Shown piece by piece: positions 1 through 8,753 of a DNA stretch of 64,000 nucleotides. The position numbers and the translations under genes are program-made. Below the pieces are notes generated by a model, which did not search any database, was not told the origin of the DNA, and saw only the letters and a program-made list of their open reading frames with translations. Source of the DNA: Longispora fulva (GTDB taxonomy: Bacteria; Actinomycetota; Actinomycetes; Mycobacteriales; Micromonosporaceae); assembly GCF_015751905.1 (NCBI RefSeq), contig NZ_JADOUF010000001.1:5332001-5396000 (forward strand). Direction: 5' to 3'. The stretch's first letter is position 1. Every line of letters starts with the position of its first letter.

Positions 1-1097
1 CCAACGACGACATGTCCGTGCTGCCCCGGGCCATCGCGTCCCGGGCCGCGTTCGAGAACGCCGTCGCGCTCGACGTGGCGATGGGCGGCTCCACGAACAC
101 CGTGCTGCACCTGTTGGCCGCCGCCCGCGAGGCCGAGGTCGACTTCAACGTCGCCGACGTCGACGAGATCTCCCGGCGGGTGCCGTGCCTGGCGAAGGTC
201 GCGCCGAACTCACCGAAGTACCACATGGAGGACGTGCACCGGGCCGGCGGCATCCCCGCGCTGCTCGGCGAGCTGCACCGGGGCGGGGCGCTGCGGACCG
301 ACGTGTGGTCGGTGCACTCCCCCTCGCTCGACACCTGGCTGGCGGAGTGGGACATCCGCAGCGGATCCGCGTCGGCAGCGGCACTGGAGCTGTTCCACGC
401 CGCGCCCGGCGGGGTGCGCACCGTCGAGCCGTTCTCCACCGACAACCGGTGGTCCACCCTGGACACCGACGCGGAGAACGGCTGCATCCGGTCCGTGGAG
501 CACGCGTACTCCGCCGACGGCGGGCTGGCCATCCTGTTCGGCAACCTCGCCCCGGACGGGTGCGTGGTCAAGACTGCCGGCGTCCCCGACGACTGCCTGA
601 CCTTCACCGGACCCGCCAAGGTGTACGAGTCCCAGGACGACGCCGTCACCGCGATCCTCGGCAACCAGGTGGTGGCCGGGGACGTGGTGGTCATCCGGTA
701 CGAGGGGCCCAAGGGCGGGCCGGGTATGCAGGAGATGCTGTACCCGACGTCGTTCCTGAAGGGGCGGGGGCTCGGGCGGGCCTGCGCGCTGATCACGGAC
801 GGCCGGTTCTCCGGCGGCACGTCCGGGCTGTCGATCGGGCACGCCTCCCCCGAGGCGGCGGCTGGCGGGCTGATCAGCCTCGTGCGCGAGGGGGACACCA
901 TCGTGATCGACATCCCGAACCGGTCGATCCGGTTGGACGTCTCCGACGAGGAGTTGGAGGCGCGGCGGGTGGCCGAGGAGAAGCGGGACAAGCCGTACAC
1001 GCCGGTGGACCGGGAGCGGCCGGTGTCGGCGGCGCTGCGGGCGTACGCGTCGATGGCGACGTCCGCGTCCGACGGAGCGTACCGGCTGGTGCCGTAG
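1..1097 (+). CDS. ilvD: Dihydroxy-acid dehydratase, C-terminal part (5' end outside window)
   Basis: This is the C-terminal ~364 residues of an IlvD/Edd-family dehydratase. The reading frame is open to the window edge, so the true start lies upstream. IlvD removes water from 2,3-dihydroxy-3-methylacid precursors in valine, leucine and isoleucine synthesis and carries an Fe-S cluster. Visible family motifs are [13 protein letters not shown] near the start, the [16 protein letters not shown] stretch, [12 protein letters not shown], and the C-terminal signature [17 protein letters not shown]. These favour IlvD over the phosphogluconate dehydratase Edd, but the two are close relatives and the N-terminal Cys residues are not in view. 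The gene converges on a thioesterase gene, and the short gap between them holds a dispersed hairpin repeat. Confidence 0.93.
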   Translation, partial: NDDMSVLPRAIASRAAFENAVALDVAMGGSTNTVLHLLAAAREAEVDFNVADVDEISRRVPCLAKVAPNSPKYHMEDVHRAGGIPALLGELHRGGALRTDVWSVHSPSLDTWLAEWDIRSGSASAAALELFHAAPGGVRTVEPFSTDNRWSTLDTDAENGCIRSVEHAYSADGGLAILFGNLAPDGCVVKTAGVPDDCLTFTGPAKVYESQDDAVTAILGNQVVAGDVVVIRYEGPKGGPGMQEMLYPTSFLKGRGLGRACALITDGRFSGGTSGLSIGHASPEAAAGGLISLVREGDTIVIDIPNRSIRLDVSDEELEARRVAEEKRDKPYTPVDRERPVSAALRAYASMATSASDGAYRLVP

Positions 1098-1099
1098 GG

Positions 1100-1170
1100 C
1101 GACTCGTGGCTGACGCCGGATTCGAGTGCCCCTCGGACCGATGCGCGCCGGGTCGGGTGTCGCCGTAACC
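1100..1170 (-). repeat. Dispersed stop-proximal hairpin repeat, copy 1
   Basis: Read on the minus strand, this copy starts with GGTTACGGCGACACC (1170-1156), then a C-rich arm, GGGGCACTC and CCGGCGTCAGCCAC. It begins 13 bp after the stop codon of the thioesterase gene. It matches the copy at 17421-17491 over nearly its whole length. The family probably folds as a terminator-like hairpin (inference). Confidence 0.7.
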
Positions 1171-1183
1171 TTCTGAAGGTTTT

Positions 1184-1591
1184 TCAGGCAAGGAGGGCGT
1201 AGACCGTGGAGACCTCCGCGGCCACGCCCTTCGACGCCGACAGCGTGATGTTCACGAAGGCCAGGCTGCGGCCGGCCTTCGTGACCTCCGCGCGGACCAG
1301 GGTGTCCTCGCCGAGCACCGGGCGCTGGAAGGTCGAGGACAGCTGCACCGTCGTCATCGGGAAGAAGCCGCCCCTGGTCGCCGACAGGGCGATCACCGAC
1401 GCGGTGTCGGCGGCGGCCATCATCGCCTGCCCGGACAGCGCCCCGCCCTCCCGGGCCAGATCGGTCGACCACGGCAGCCGCAGGGTCGCCGAGCCCTCGC
1501 CGACCTCCTCGACGACGAGCCCGAGCGCGAGCACCCAGGGGGCGAAGTGGGCGGCCAGAATCGCGTTGCCCTCCGCGGGCGTGAGTCCCAT
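1184..1591 (-). CDS. PaaI-family hotdog-fold thioesterase
   Basis: A 135-residue single-domain hotdog protein of the usual PaaI/YigI length. Such enzymes hydrolyse acyl-CoA thioesters, often of aromatic or medium-chain acids, in the cytosol. Family features include the central helix region GGALSGQAMMAAADTASVIAL, which carries the catalytic Asp-type position, and the FQRPVLGEDTLVRAEV strand region typical of the fold. The substrate cannot be read from sequence. It stands alone, convergent with ilvD and divergent from the glyA leader. A palindrome, AACCTTCTGAAGGTT, sits just beyond its stop and may help terminate ilvD transcription. Confidence 0.85.
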   Translation of the reverse strand: MGLTPAEGNAILAAHFAPWVLALGLVVEEVGEGSATLRLPWSTDLAREGGALSGQAMMAAADTASVIALSATRGGFFPMTTVQLSSTFQRPVLGEDTLVRAEVTKAGRSLAFVNITLSASKGVAAEVSTVYALLA

Positions 1592-1651
1592 GGCGGCCGA
1601 GCATAACGGCTTGATCTCGTGATCGGTGGCCGTCGCAGGTCGACTAACATG

Positions 1652-1735
1652 TCAGGTACGCGACTGGCGCGGGTTGGGTGGACATAACCACCGGGAAGCG
1701 ACACTCGCCGAGCACCGTGCGCCTGGGTGCCGGGA
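1652..1735 (+). ncRNA. ZTP (pfl) riboswitch upstream of glyA
   Basis: The leader contains the conserved pieces of the ZTP/pfl aptamer in order: CGACTGGCG (1661-1669), a GGTGG-loop-CCACC hairpin followed by GGGAAGCG (1676-1700), and the 3' pseudoknot strand CGCCTGGGTGCC (1720-1731). ZTP riboswitches sense the alarmone ZTP/ZMP, which builds up when 10-formyl-THF is short, and they commonly control glyA and purine/folate genes. The position 30-110 bases before the glyA start fits. ACATGT occurs both before the aptamer (1648-1653) and next to the Shine-Dalgarno (1745-1750), so these two could pair as part of the switch (inference). Confidence 0.85.
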
Positions 1736-1763
1736 CAAGCGAAAACATGTCTGGAGACGAGCA

Positions 1764-3032
1764 GTGCACGAGCCATCGATCTCGCACCTGGCCACCGAGG
1801 ATCCGCAGATCGCGGGTCTGATCGAGGCCGAGGCGAAGCGCCAGTTCGAGAAGATCCGCATGATCGCCTCGGAGAACTACGTGTCGACCGCCGTGCTCGA
1901 GGCGACCGGGACGGTGCTGACGAACAAGTACTCCGAGGGCTACGCCGGCAAGCGGTACTACGAGGGCCAGCAGTTCATCGACCAGATCGAGACGATCGCG
2001 ATCGAGCGGGCCAAGTCGCTGTTCGGTGTCGACCACGCCAACGTGCAGACCTACTCCGGCTCCCCGGCCAACCTGGCCGTCTACCTGGCGTTCCTGAACC
2101 CGGGCGACACCGTCCTCGGCATGGGCCTGCCGGCCGGCGGGCACCTGACCCACGGCTGGCCGGTGTCGGCCACCGGCAAGTGGTTCAACGCCGTGCACTA
2201 CGGCGTCGAGAAGGAGACCGGCCTCGTCGACCTGAACAAGGTCCGCGAGCTGGCCCTGGAGCACCGGCCGAAGCTGATCATCTGCGGCGGCACGGCGATC
2301 CCGCGCACCATCGACTTCCCGGCGTACGCGGCGATCGCGAAGGAGGTCGGCGCCGTCCTGCTGGCCGACATCGCGCACATCGCCGGCCTGATCGCGGGTG
2401 GCGCGCACCCGTCCCCGGTCGGGTACGCCGACGTGATCTCCACCACGACGCACAAGACCCTGCGCGGCCCGCGCGGCGCGATGCTGATGTGCAACGCCGA
2501 GCACGCCAAGGCCATCGACAAGGCCGTGTTCCCCGGCCTGCAGGGCGGCCCGCACAACCACACGACGGCGGGCATCGCTGTCGCCCTTCGCGAGGCGGCC
2601 ACCCCGGAATTCAAGGTCTACGCCCACCAGGTCGTCGCCAACGCCCAGGCCCTGGCCGCCGCCCTCGTGGAGCGCGGCTTCGACCTGGTCTCCGGCGGCA
2701 CCGACAACCACCTGATCCTCGCGGACCTCACCCCGAAGGGCATCGCCGGCAAGCCCGCCGCGCAGGCCCTCGACGCCGCCGGCATCGAGCTGAACTACAA
2801 CACGGTGCCGTTCGACCCGCGCAAGCCGTTCGACCCGTCCGGCATCCGGCTCGGCACCGCCGGCCTGACCACCCGGGGCCTCACCCCGGAGCAGATGCCG
2901 CAGGTCGCGGCGTGGATGGACGAGGCGATCGGCGCGGCCCTCAAGGAGGACACCGCGGAGCTCGACCGGATCGCCGGCGAGGTGTCCGACCTGCTGAAGG
3001 CCTACCCGATGCCGGGCTACGCCTCGGAGTAG
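1764..3032 (+). CDS. glyA: Serine hydroxymethyltransferase
   Basis: PLP enzyme that converts serine plus THF to glycine plus 5,10-methylene-THF, the main cellular source of one-carbon units. I chose the GTG at 1764: it follows a GGAGA Shine-Dalgarno with about 6 bp spacing and gives 422 residues (VHEPSISHL...), the normal family length. An in-frame extension back to 1626 would translate the riboswitch and is rejected. Visible motifs include ASENYVS, the YAGKRYYEGQQF substrate region and the PLP lysine in STTTHKTLRGPRG. A ZTP riboswitch precedes the gene and a strong intrinsic terminator follows it, so it is a single-gene transcription unit. Confidence 0.98.
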   Translation: MHEPSISHLATEDPQIAGLIEAEAKRQFEKIRMIASENYVSTAVLEATGTVLTNKYSEGYAGKRYYEGQQFIDQIETIAIERAKSLFGVDHANVQTYSGSPANLAVYLAFLNPGDTVLGMGLPAGGHLTHGWPVSATGKWFNAVHYGVEKETGLVDLNKVRELALEHRPKLIICGGTAIPRTIDFPAYAAIAKEVGAVLLADIAHIAGLIAGGAHPSPVGYADVISTTTHKTLRGPRGAMLMCNAEHAKAIDKAVFPGLQGGPHNHTTAGIAVALREAATPEFKVYAHQVVANAQALAAALVERGFDLVSGGTDNHLILADLTPKGIAGKPAAQALDAAGIELNYNTVPFDPRKPFDPSGIRLGTAGLTTRGLTPEQMPQVAAWMDEAIGAALKEDTAELDRIAGEVSDLLKAYPMPGYASE

Positions 3033-3045
3033 TCCCTGATCCACG

Positions 3046-3085
3046 ACGATGCCCCGGCTCTGTGCCGGGGCATCGTTTCTTTTTC
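3046..3085 (+). terminator. Intrinsic terminator of glyA
   Basis: A perfect 13-bp stem, ACGATGCCCCGGC (3046-3058) with GCCGGGGCATCGT (3064-3076), has a 5-base loop and is followed by a T-rich run TTCTTTTT. This is a textbook rho-independent terminator 13 bp after the glyA stop. Just beyond it, GGTTACGGCGGG (3087) resembles only the first part of the dispersed repeat. Confidence 0.92.
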
Positions 3086-3117
3086 CGGTTACGGCGGGAA
3101 GTCCCCCGCCCGCCGGT

Positions 3118-3975
3118 TCACCCCGCCCGTCGGCTGGGCGGCGCGTAGCTGAGCAGCGGTTCGACGTGCTCCGCCGGGGCGGCGCGCCCCAGCGCCTCCC
3201 CCTGCCCGTACCGGCAGCCCGCCGCCTTCGCCGCCGTCAACGCCTCCGCCGTGCCGATCCCCTCCGCCACCACCTCGTAGCCGAGTCGGCGGCCCAGGGT
3301 CACCACCACGGCCGTCGCCGCCCCCGAGCCCTTCACCAGGTCCACCGACAGCCGGCGCAACTGGCGCATCGTCGACGGCCCGAGGTCGGTGCCACCGAGC
3401 GCCACCCGCACGCCCAGCGCGCGCAGCCCGGCCAGCTGGCTGGTCACCCGGCGCGAGTCGCCCGGCCCCGTGACCTCAACGACCAGGCGGGCCGCCGGCA
3501 CCCGGTGGGTGGTCAGGGCCGCGGCGACGCCGGCGACGTACAGGACGGATTCCAGCTCGGCGGGCTCGGCATGGACCGAGATCCACAGGTCGCGGCCGTC
3601 GGCGAGCCAGCTGGCGAGCTGGCGGCACGACCGGTCGAGCACCCACGCACCGAGCAGTGGGGTGAGACCGGCTTCTGCGGCCATCCGGAGCAGCTCGGCG
3701 GGACCGACCCAGCCGAGCCCCGGATGGTGCCAGCGGGGCAACACCTCCACCCCGGCGGTCCGGCCATCGGTGAGGTCGACGATCGGCTGGTACCTCAGGT
3801 CCAGCGCGCCCTTCTCCAACGCCGCCCGCAGATCGGGGCGGCGCCTGGCCGGCAGCCGACGGGGCCGGCGTTTGTACAGCCACGCGCCGCCCGCGACCAG
3901 GGCTGCGAGCAGGCGCAGCCAGAGCGCGTCGGCGACGACGGCCACGGCGAGCGCGAAAGTGATCAGAATCGTCAT
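3118..3975 (-). CDS. Membrane-anchored degenerate EAL-domain protein
   Basis: 285 residues. An N-terminal hydrophobic segment (about 1-34) is followed by an Arg-rich junction and one EAL domain (about 45-275). EAL domains bind or hydrolyse cyclic-di-GMP. Here the signature is EVLPRW at residue ~77 instead of ExLxR, and the usual DDFGTG metal motif is replaced by GGTDLGP. The VVAEGIGT region and a VDLVKG (DxK-like) motif remain. The loss of the paired Asp residues suggests it no longer hydrolyses c-di-GMP and acts as a sensor or binding protein (inference). A complete GGDEF-EAL protein is encoded about 9 kb away. It is transcribed alone, convergent with glyA. Confidence 0.85.
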   Translation of the reverse strand: MTILITFALAVAVVADALWLRLLAALVAGGAWLYKRRPRRLPARRRPDLRAALEKGALDLRYQPIVDLTDGRTAGVEVLPRWHHPGLGWVGPAELLRMAAEAGLTPLLGAWVLDRSCRQLASWLADGRDLWISVHAEPAELESVLYVAGVAAALTTHRVPAARLVVEVTGPGDSRRVTSQLAGLRALGVRVALGGTDLGPSTMRQLRRLSVDLVKGSGAATAVVVTLGRRLGYEVVAEGIGTAEALTAAKAAGCRYGQGEALGRAAPAEHVEPLLSYAPPSRRAG

Positions 3976-4188
3976 CCGCCCACCTCCCTCGCCCCCTGTC
4001 TAACGAGGAGAGAGGTGCCCAGTTACCCGTGGGCCACCGACCAGGCGCGGTTGACCGCCATCCTGACGGACGACGTCTTCATGTCGCCCGTCGAATACGC
4101 GCGCCAACGCTCCATTCACCCCTGCGGTAGTGCCCTGATCGAGTCCGGCCGCCCCGTGGATAGTGCCGCACATCGATATGCTGCCCGC

Positions 4189-5112
4189 ATGGGAAACAAC
4201 AGCGGCGGACCGTTTCGTCCCTCTTCCCCGACACCCAGACCACCCATCAAGGCGCGGTTACTGACCGCCCGGAAGGTGCTGCTGGGCGCGGTGCTCGCCG
4301 GGGTGCTCACCACGGTCACCGGCCTGACGACCGGAGGCATCCAGTGGGCGTGGAACCGGCTCACTGCCGACTCCAGCCCGCTGGACATCGCCCGGCTGCC
4401 TCCGCTGCCGGAGGCCACCGACCACGGGCAAGGTACAGCGACCGCCTTTCCCGGAGGTGCGGTGGCGATCGGCAACGCGCAGTTCAACGCACAGGCGTAC
4501 ACCGGATCCGGCTCGTGCACGCTGCGCGGGACCCTGCCACGCCCGGTCGGTCAGGTGCGACCACCGCGAATAGTCGACGGGCGGCCGGACATCGACGGCT
4601 GGAGCAGGGACAACAACGTCGGCGACATGGACAGCACCAGGTACTCCTTCGTGGTCTCAGCGAAACCGGGAAAGTCCGTGACCCTGACCAGAGCACACAC
4701 GCTGTTCGTGGCGCGCCCCCAACGGCCCAAGGACGGGACAGTGGTCAGCCTGCACATCGGCACGGGCTGCGGTGCCGGTGGCAACTTCCGGTACTTCTCG
4801 ACCAACCTCGACGATCCCCTCGGCAACTGGACTCCGAGCACGGGGGAGACGACCAACTTTCCGTACATCGTCAAGGACGGAGAGCCGGAGATCTTCGTAC
4901 TCACAGCCAGCGTGGTCGACTGTGACTGCATCTGGCGCATCCAATTGGACTGGGCGTCAGCCGCGGAGACCGGGCATACCATCATCGACAACTCGGCCGG
5001 CCACAACTTCCACACAATCGGCTCAGGCGGCTACTCCCAGGCCGAATGGTGGCTCGACTACAAGACCAAACATTGGGTCGTGGACCGGCCGAAATCCCCA
5101 CCCTGGGCTTAG
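4189..5112 (+). CDS. Uncharacterised membrane-anchored extracytoplasmic protein
   Basis: A 307-residue protein I do not recognise. The start ATG at 4189 is the first plausible one; upstream in-frame sequence runs into the antisense of the EAL gene. It has a Pro/Ser-rich cytoplasmic N-terminus, a single hydrophobic segment (about residues 28-50), and a C-terminal domain of about 220 residues rich in aromatic residues, Gly and Thr. Three Cys (CTL, GCG, CDC) lie on the presumed outer face. Base use is less extreme than in its neighbours, with more AAC/AAG and some ATA/TAT. It may be a sensor or cell-surface component. No partner gene is adjacent. Confidence 0.7.
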   Translation: MGNNSGGPFRPSSPTPRPPIKARLLTARKVLLGAVLAGVLTTVTGLTTGGIQWAWNRLTADSSPLDIARLPPLPEATDHGQGTATAFPGGAVAIGNAQFNAQAYTGSGSCTLRGTLPRPVGQVRPPRIVDGRPDIDGWSRDNNVGDMDSTRYSFVVSAKPGKSVTLTRAHTLFVARPQRPKDGTVVSLHIGTGCGAGGNFRYFSTNLDDPLGNWTPSTGETTNFPYIVKDGEPEIFVLTASVVDCDCIWRIQLDWASAAETGHTIIDNSAGHNFHTIGSGGYSQAEWWLDYKTKHWVVDRPKSPPWA

Positions 5113-5232
5113 CAGGGCCTCTCCGTAGTCGCCGGTGGAGACCGGGGCAGGGACCTCCGTAACCCCGCATGGGGTTGATCTTGGATTGTGGTGCCCGCTG
5201 AGGTCGCGGAGGGCTGTGGGACGATCGGGGGC

Positions 5233-5622
5233 GTGGGTCGACGTAGAGATGTAGTCAGATTTCGGTACAGCGGGGCGATCCTGATCGCGGTCGCGTTCGC
5301 GCTGTTCGGGGCCCTGCCGTTGGCGCTGAGCAAGTGGTGGCTTGCCCCCGTGCTGCTCGTGCCGGCCGCGATCGGGCTGTGGGCCGTGCGGGCCGGGGTC
5401 GACGCCGCTCCGGAGGGGCTGACGGTGCGCAGCGCCGTGGGCAGTCGGCGGCTCGGCTGGGCCGAGATCGACGGGTTCGAGGCGGTCGGCCGGAAGGTAA
5501 CGGCGCTGCTGCCGTCCGGGGCGGCCGTGCCGTTGCCGGCGGTCCGGCCGACGGACGTGCCCCGCCTGGTGGCCGCCGGCGGACGCCCTCTGGGCGGGGA
5601 TGCGGATACCCTGGGCTCGTGA
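5233..5622 (+). CDS. Small membrane protein with PH-like (bPH) domain
   Basis: A short protein (129 residues from the GTG at 5233; an upstream GTG at 5188 would give 144). Two adjacent hydrophobic segments ([20 protein letters not shown] and [18 protein letters not shown]) are followed by a small soluble domain with the [20 protein letters not shown] pattern typical of bacterial PH-like domains. Function unknown; such proteins are common membrane accessories in Actinobacteria. The 3' end overlaps the next gene by GTGA, so the two are translationally coupled. A GGGGG run just upstream of 5233 and the [11 protein letters not shown]-like N-terminus favour this start. Confidence 0.75.
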   Translation: MGRRRDVVRFRYSGAILIAVAFALFGALPLALSKWWLAPVLLVPAAIGLWAVRAGVDAAPEGLTVRSAVGSRRLGWAEIDGFEAVGRKVTALLPSGAAVPLPAVRPTDVPRLVAAGGRPLGGDADTLGS

Positions 5623-6770
5623 AGCCCCCCGCGTTGGCCCGTCGGGCCCTGGTCGCACTCACCGCAGCGAGTCTGCTCGCCGGCTGCTCGTTCGGTCCGC
5701 CGTCGGCGAAGGACTCGGGCACGCCGCCGAGGTTCCCCACCCCGTCGGCCTCGCCCTCCTCGGGTGACGACGACGAGGTGTCCTCGAACGTCATCGCGCG
5801 GAACCTGAGCGTGCCGTGGGGGGTGGCGTTCCTGCCCGACGGCGGGGCGCTGGTCACGGAGCGTGACAGCCGCCGCCTGCTCAAGATCGGCCCTGAGTCG
5901 ACGGCCAGCGGCCTGAAGGTGCAGCCGCTGACCACGATCGAGGAGGCCGTCTCCAGCGGGGAGGGCGGCCTGATGGGCGTGGCGGTGTCGCCGGCGTACG
6001 CCCAGGACCAGACCATTTTCCTGTACTACACGACGAAGACCGACAACCGCGTCGCCACGATGAAGCTCGGCGAGCACCCGGAGGCCATCGTCACCGGCAT
6101 CCCGGTGTCGGGGATCCACAACGGCGGCCGGCTCGGGTTCGGCCCCGACGGGTTCCTCTACGTGAGCACCGGGGACGCCAGTACGACCGGCAACGCCCAG
6201 GACCTCGCCAGCCTCGGCGGCAAGATCCTCCGGATGACGGCCGAGGGCAAGCCTGCCCCGGGCAACCCGTTCCCGGACAGCCTCGTGTGGAGCTACGGGC
6301 ACCGCAACGTGCAGGGCTTCGACTGGGACGCCGACAAGCGGATGTACGCGATCGAGTTCGGGCAGGACACCTTCGACGAGCTCAACCTCATCGAGCCGGG
6401 GAAGAACTACGGCTGGCCGGTGGTCGAGGGGCCGGGGACCGACCCGAAGTACACCAATCCGCTGACCACCTGGAAGCCCGCAGAGGCGTCGTGCAGCGGC
6501 GCGGCGGTCACCGGGAAGGTGCTGGTCGCGGCGTGCCTGCGCGGGACCAGGCTGTGGCTGGTCGGGCTGAACGGCAAGGGCAGCATCCTGGGTGCGCCGG
6601 TGCCGGCGCTGGAAGGGGAGTACGGACGGCTGCGGACCGTGGTGCGGGCCCCGGACAACACGCTGTGGGTGACGACGTCCAACAAGGACGGCCGGGGGAA
6701 GCCGACCACCGAGGACGACCGGATCCTGCGGATCGTGCTGAGCGGGGCCGACGGGGTGGGCAAGAGCTAG
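5619..6770 (+). CDS. Lipoprotein PQQ-dependent aldose sugar dehydrogenase
   Basis: A 383-residue secreted lipoprotein with a Sec signal ending in the lipobox LLAGC (Cys at ~23), a low-complexity Ser/Pro/Asp linker, and a six-bladed propeller of the soluble glucose/aldose dehydrogenase (GdhB/Asd) family. Recognisable pieces are [26 protein letters not shown], the His-containing [31 protein letters not shown] and [10 protein letters not shown]. These proteins oxidise aldose sugars with PQQ outside the cell. No pqq biosynthesis genes are nearby, so the cofactor would have to come from elsewhere or the protein may have another role. Start GTG at 5619 overlaps the previous stop (GTGA). Confidence 0.88.
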   Translation: MKPPALARRALVALTAASLLAGCSFGPPSAKDSGTPPRFPTPSASPSSGDDDEVSSNVIARNLSVPWGVAFLPDGGALVTERDSRRLLKIGPESTASGLKVQPLTTIEEAVSSGEGGLMGVAVSPAYAQDQTIFLYYTTKTDNRVATMKLGEHPEAIVTGIPVSGIHNGGRLGFGPDGFLYVSTGDASTTGNAQDLASLGGKILRMTAEGKPAPGNPFPDSLVWSYGHRNVQGFDWDADKRMYAIEFGQDTFDELNLIEPGKNYGWPVVEGPGTDPKYTNPLTTWKPAEASCSGAAVTGKVLVAACLRGTRLWLVGLNGKGSILGAPVPALEGEYGRLRTVVRAPDNTLWVTTSNKDGRGKPTTEDDRILRIVLSGADGVGKS

Positions 6771-6810
6771 ACAGCGGTGGCTGGCCGCGCGCCCCGGCCG
6801 GGAGGCCTGG

Positions 6811-8304
6811 TCAGCTCGGGGTCGGTGACGGGGTCGGGGTCGACGTCGCCTGGGGTTCGGCCTTCTTCACGATCCGCCGCTGCAGGGTCACCTCGGAGCG
6901 CCCCGTGCCCCCGACGGAGATGTCGTCATAGGCCTGCAGCTTGGCGGTGGAGCTGAAGTACAGCACCGACAGGGCCAGCGGGGTCGGCTCCTTCGTCTGC
7001 AGGCCGCGCAGCCCCGCGCCGCCGGTCGAGCCCTCGGTCATCAGCAACGTCTCGTCGTTGTACTGGCTGACCTCCCGGTGGTGCAGGTGCCCGGCCAGGA
7101 TCAGCGGCACCGTACCGGCCAACGGGCCCGCCATCGCCGGATCGTGGATCATCGCCAGGTCCGCGCCGCCCGACCGGGTGATCGTGTCGGCGAGCTGGTT
7201 GCCGGTGTCGAACAGCCGGCGCTTCTCCAGCAGGTCGGTGGAGTCGGCCGTCTTGTCCGGGGTGAACCGGGGGTCGCCGATGCCGGCGATCCGCAGCCCG
7301 CCGACGGTCGCGATCCGGTTGTCCAGCACGATCGCGTTCTTCTGCCGGGCCACCTCGGCGACCGTCTCCGCGGAGTCGTGGTTGCCGCGGATGAACACGT
7401 ACGGGACGTTCAGGGTGCCGATCGAACCCGCGTACGCCGCCGCCTCGCGTTCCGTGCCCCAGTCCGTCAGGTCGCCGGTGTCGACCACCACGTCGATGCT
7501 GAACTGCTGCACCACGGTGCGCACCACGTCCCACGCGCCCGGGTTGAGGTGCATGTCGGAGACGTGCAGGACCCGGATGGCGCCGTCGCCGGGCTCGTAC
7601 ACCGGCAGGTTGGACACCGTCGTGTAGAGCTTGCCGACGTTCGTGACGAGGCGTTGCAACTCCGCGCGGTACTGCTCGTACCTCGACGCGATCTTGCGCG
7701 CGTCGCCCACCACCGCCGGCGCGTTGACCAGCAGCCCGTCGTAACGCGGCTCGTCGATCGCGTCGCCCTTGAACGTCGCCAACGCCGTCCCCAGGCTCAC
7801 CACGACCAGGCCCAGGGCCAGCGCGCCGACCTGGGCCGTCCGGCGGGTCCGGCGGTAGACCAGCGCCCCCAGCAGCAGCGCGCCCACCAGGGCAGCGCCG
7901 GCCGCCTGGAACACCGCGTGCGTGATGCCCTCCTGGGCGTCGGAGAACGCGCTGGCGCTGGCCGCCTCCAGACCATTGGGATCCGAGACCAGCTTCTGGG
8001 TACGCGCCTGATCCAGCGCGTCCAGCCTGATCGTCAACCGCTCCGGCCCCGCGTGGCTGTCCAGGGTCAACGACCCCAACGGCGGAACCACGACCTGCGT
8101 GCCGCCGTGCAGGCCCGGGGACAGCGTGAACTCCGCCTGGAACGGGCCCAGCGGGCCCGTGGACGTGCCGCCGATCAGCAGGCCGAGGACCGCGCCGACC
8201 ACGGTGACCGCGAGGACTCCGATGCCCCGGGCCGTGCGCCGGGTGACCCGGGCCCGGAACATCGAGGCCAGGACGGTGAGCAGGGCGCGCAGGCGGATAG
8301 CCAT
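6811..8304 (-). CDS. Membrane metallophosphoesterase
   Basis: About 497 residues. N-terminal hydrophobic segments (residues ~20-45, then two more around 125-170) flank an external domain. The C-terminal half is a calcineurin-like phosphoesterase with every metal-binding motif: HVSDMHLNPG, VDTGDLTDWG, IRGNHDS and AGHLHH. The enzyme hydrolyses an unknown phosphomonoester or diester. A conserved TPDKTADSTDLL loop and a Thr/Pro-rich tail follow. Start chosen at ATG 8304 (MAIRLRALL); an in-frame start at 8352 lacks a ribosome site. It converges with the sugar dehydrogenase and diverges from acyP. Confidence 0.87.
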   Translation of the reverse strand: MAIRLRALLTVLASMFRARVTRRTARGIGVLAVTVVGAVLGLLIGGTSTGPLGPFQAEFTLSPGLHGGTQVVVPPLGSLTLDSHAGPERLTIRLDALDQARTQKLVSDPNGLEAASASAFSDAQEGITHAVFQAAGAALVGALLLGALVYRRTRRTAQVGALALGLVVVSLGTALATFKGDAIDEPRYDGLLVNAPAVVGDARKIASRYEQYRAELQRLVTNVGKLYTTVSNLPVYEPGDGAIRVLHVSDMHLNPGAWDVVRTVVQQFSIDVVVDTGDLTDWGTEREAAAYAGSIGTLNVPYVFIRGNHDSAETVAEVARQKNAIVLDNRIATVGGLRIAGIGDPRFTPDKTADSTDLLEKRRLFDTGNQLADTITRSGGADLAMIHDPAMAGPLAGTVPLILAGHLHHREVSQYNDETLLMTEGSTGGAGLRGLQTKEPTPLALSVLYFSSTAKLQAYDDISVGGTGRSEVTLQRRIVKKAEPQATSTPTPSPTPS

Positions 8305-8413
8305 GCCGACATTGTGCCCGCACCCGCGCGGGAGCGGGCGGAACCGAGCCACGGACCCCGGCCGGTCTCTCGTGCGGGGGCTACCGGTGGGCGGATCGCC
8401 CTAGAATCGGGGG

Positions 8414-8683
8414 ATGATCCGGAGGCGGGTGATCGTGTCCGGCCGGGTGCAGGGGGTGTTCTTCCGGGGCGCCACCCAGACCGCGGCCGAGCAGCGCGGG
8501 GTCGCCGGGTGGGTGCGGAACCTGCCCGACGGGACGGTCGAGGCCGTGTTCGAGGGGCCGCCGGAGGCGGTGGGGAGCATGGTCGCATGGGTGGGGCACG
8601 GGCCTGCCGACGCTCGGGTGACCGGGGTGGATGTGGTCGAGGAGGTCCCGGACGGGGAGAGCGGGTTCGCGGTGCGGGGCTGA
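8414..8683 (+). CDS. acyP: Acylphosphatase
   Basis: An 89-residue protein of the standard acylphosphatase length, which hydrolyses carboxyl-phosphate bonds such as acetyl phosphate or 1,3-bisphosphoglycerate. Both catalytic residues are present: Arg in GRVQGVFFRG and Asn in GWVRNLPDGTVEAVFEG. It stands alone on the plus strand, convergent with gatB, with a strong hairpin starting 4 bp after its stop. Confidence 0.93.
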   Translation: MIRRRVIVSGRVQGVFFRGATQTAAEQRGVAGWVRNLPDGTVEAVFEGPPEAVGSMVAWVGHGPADARVTGVDVVEEVPDGESGFAVRG

Positions 8684-8686
8684 TGT

Positions 8687-8726
8687 TGTGGGGAAGTTGC
8701 CGCTGGGGTGCGACAACTTCCCCACA
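8687..8726. terminator. Bidirectional hairpin between acyP and gatB with adjoining direct repeat
   Basis: A perfect 13-bp stem TGTGGGGAAGTTG (8687-8699) / CAACTTCCCCACA (8714-8726) with a 14-base loop lies between two converging genes. The 3' arm is part of a 19-bp direct repeat (CTTCCCCACaGTCAGAGCT at 8718-8736, again at 8738-8756 with one mismatch). The second copy runs into the gatB stop codon (8756-8754). There is no T tract, so efficiency is uncertain. Confidence 0.7.
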
Positions 8727-8753
8727 GTCAGAGCTGCTTCCCCACGGTCAGAG

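Noticed and set aside
210-1604. A 464-residue antisense gene opposite ilvD
   Set aside because: Arg/Gly/Pro-rich composition typical of a mirror frame in high-GC DNA; ilvD and the thioesterase explain the region.
3049-4188. Long N-terminal extension of the 307-residue membrane protein
   Set aside because: The extension is antisense to the EAL gene, rich in Arg/Pro as expected from a shadow frame, and has no ribosome site.
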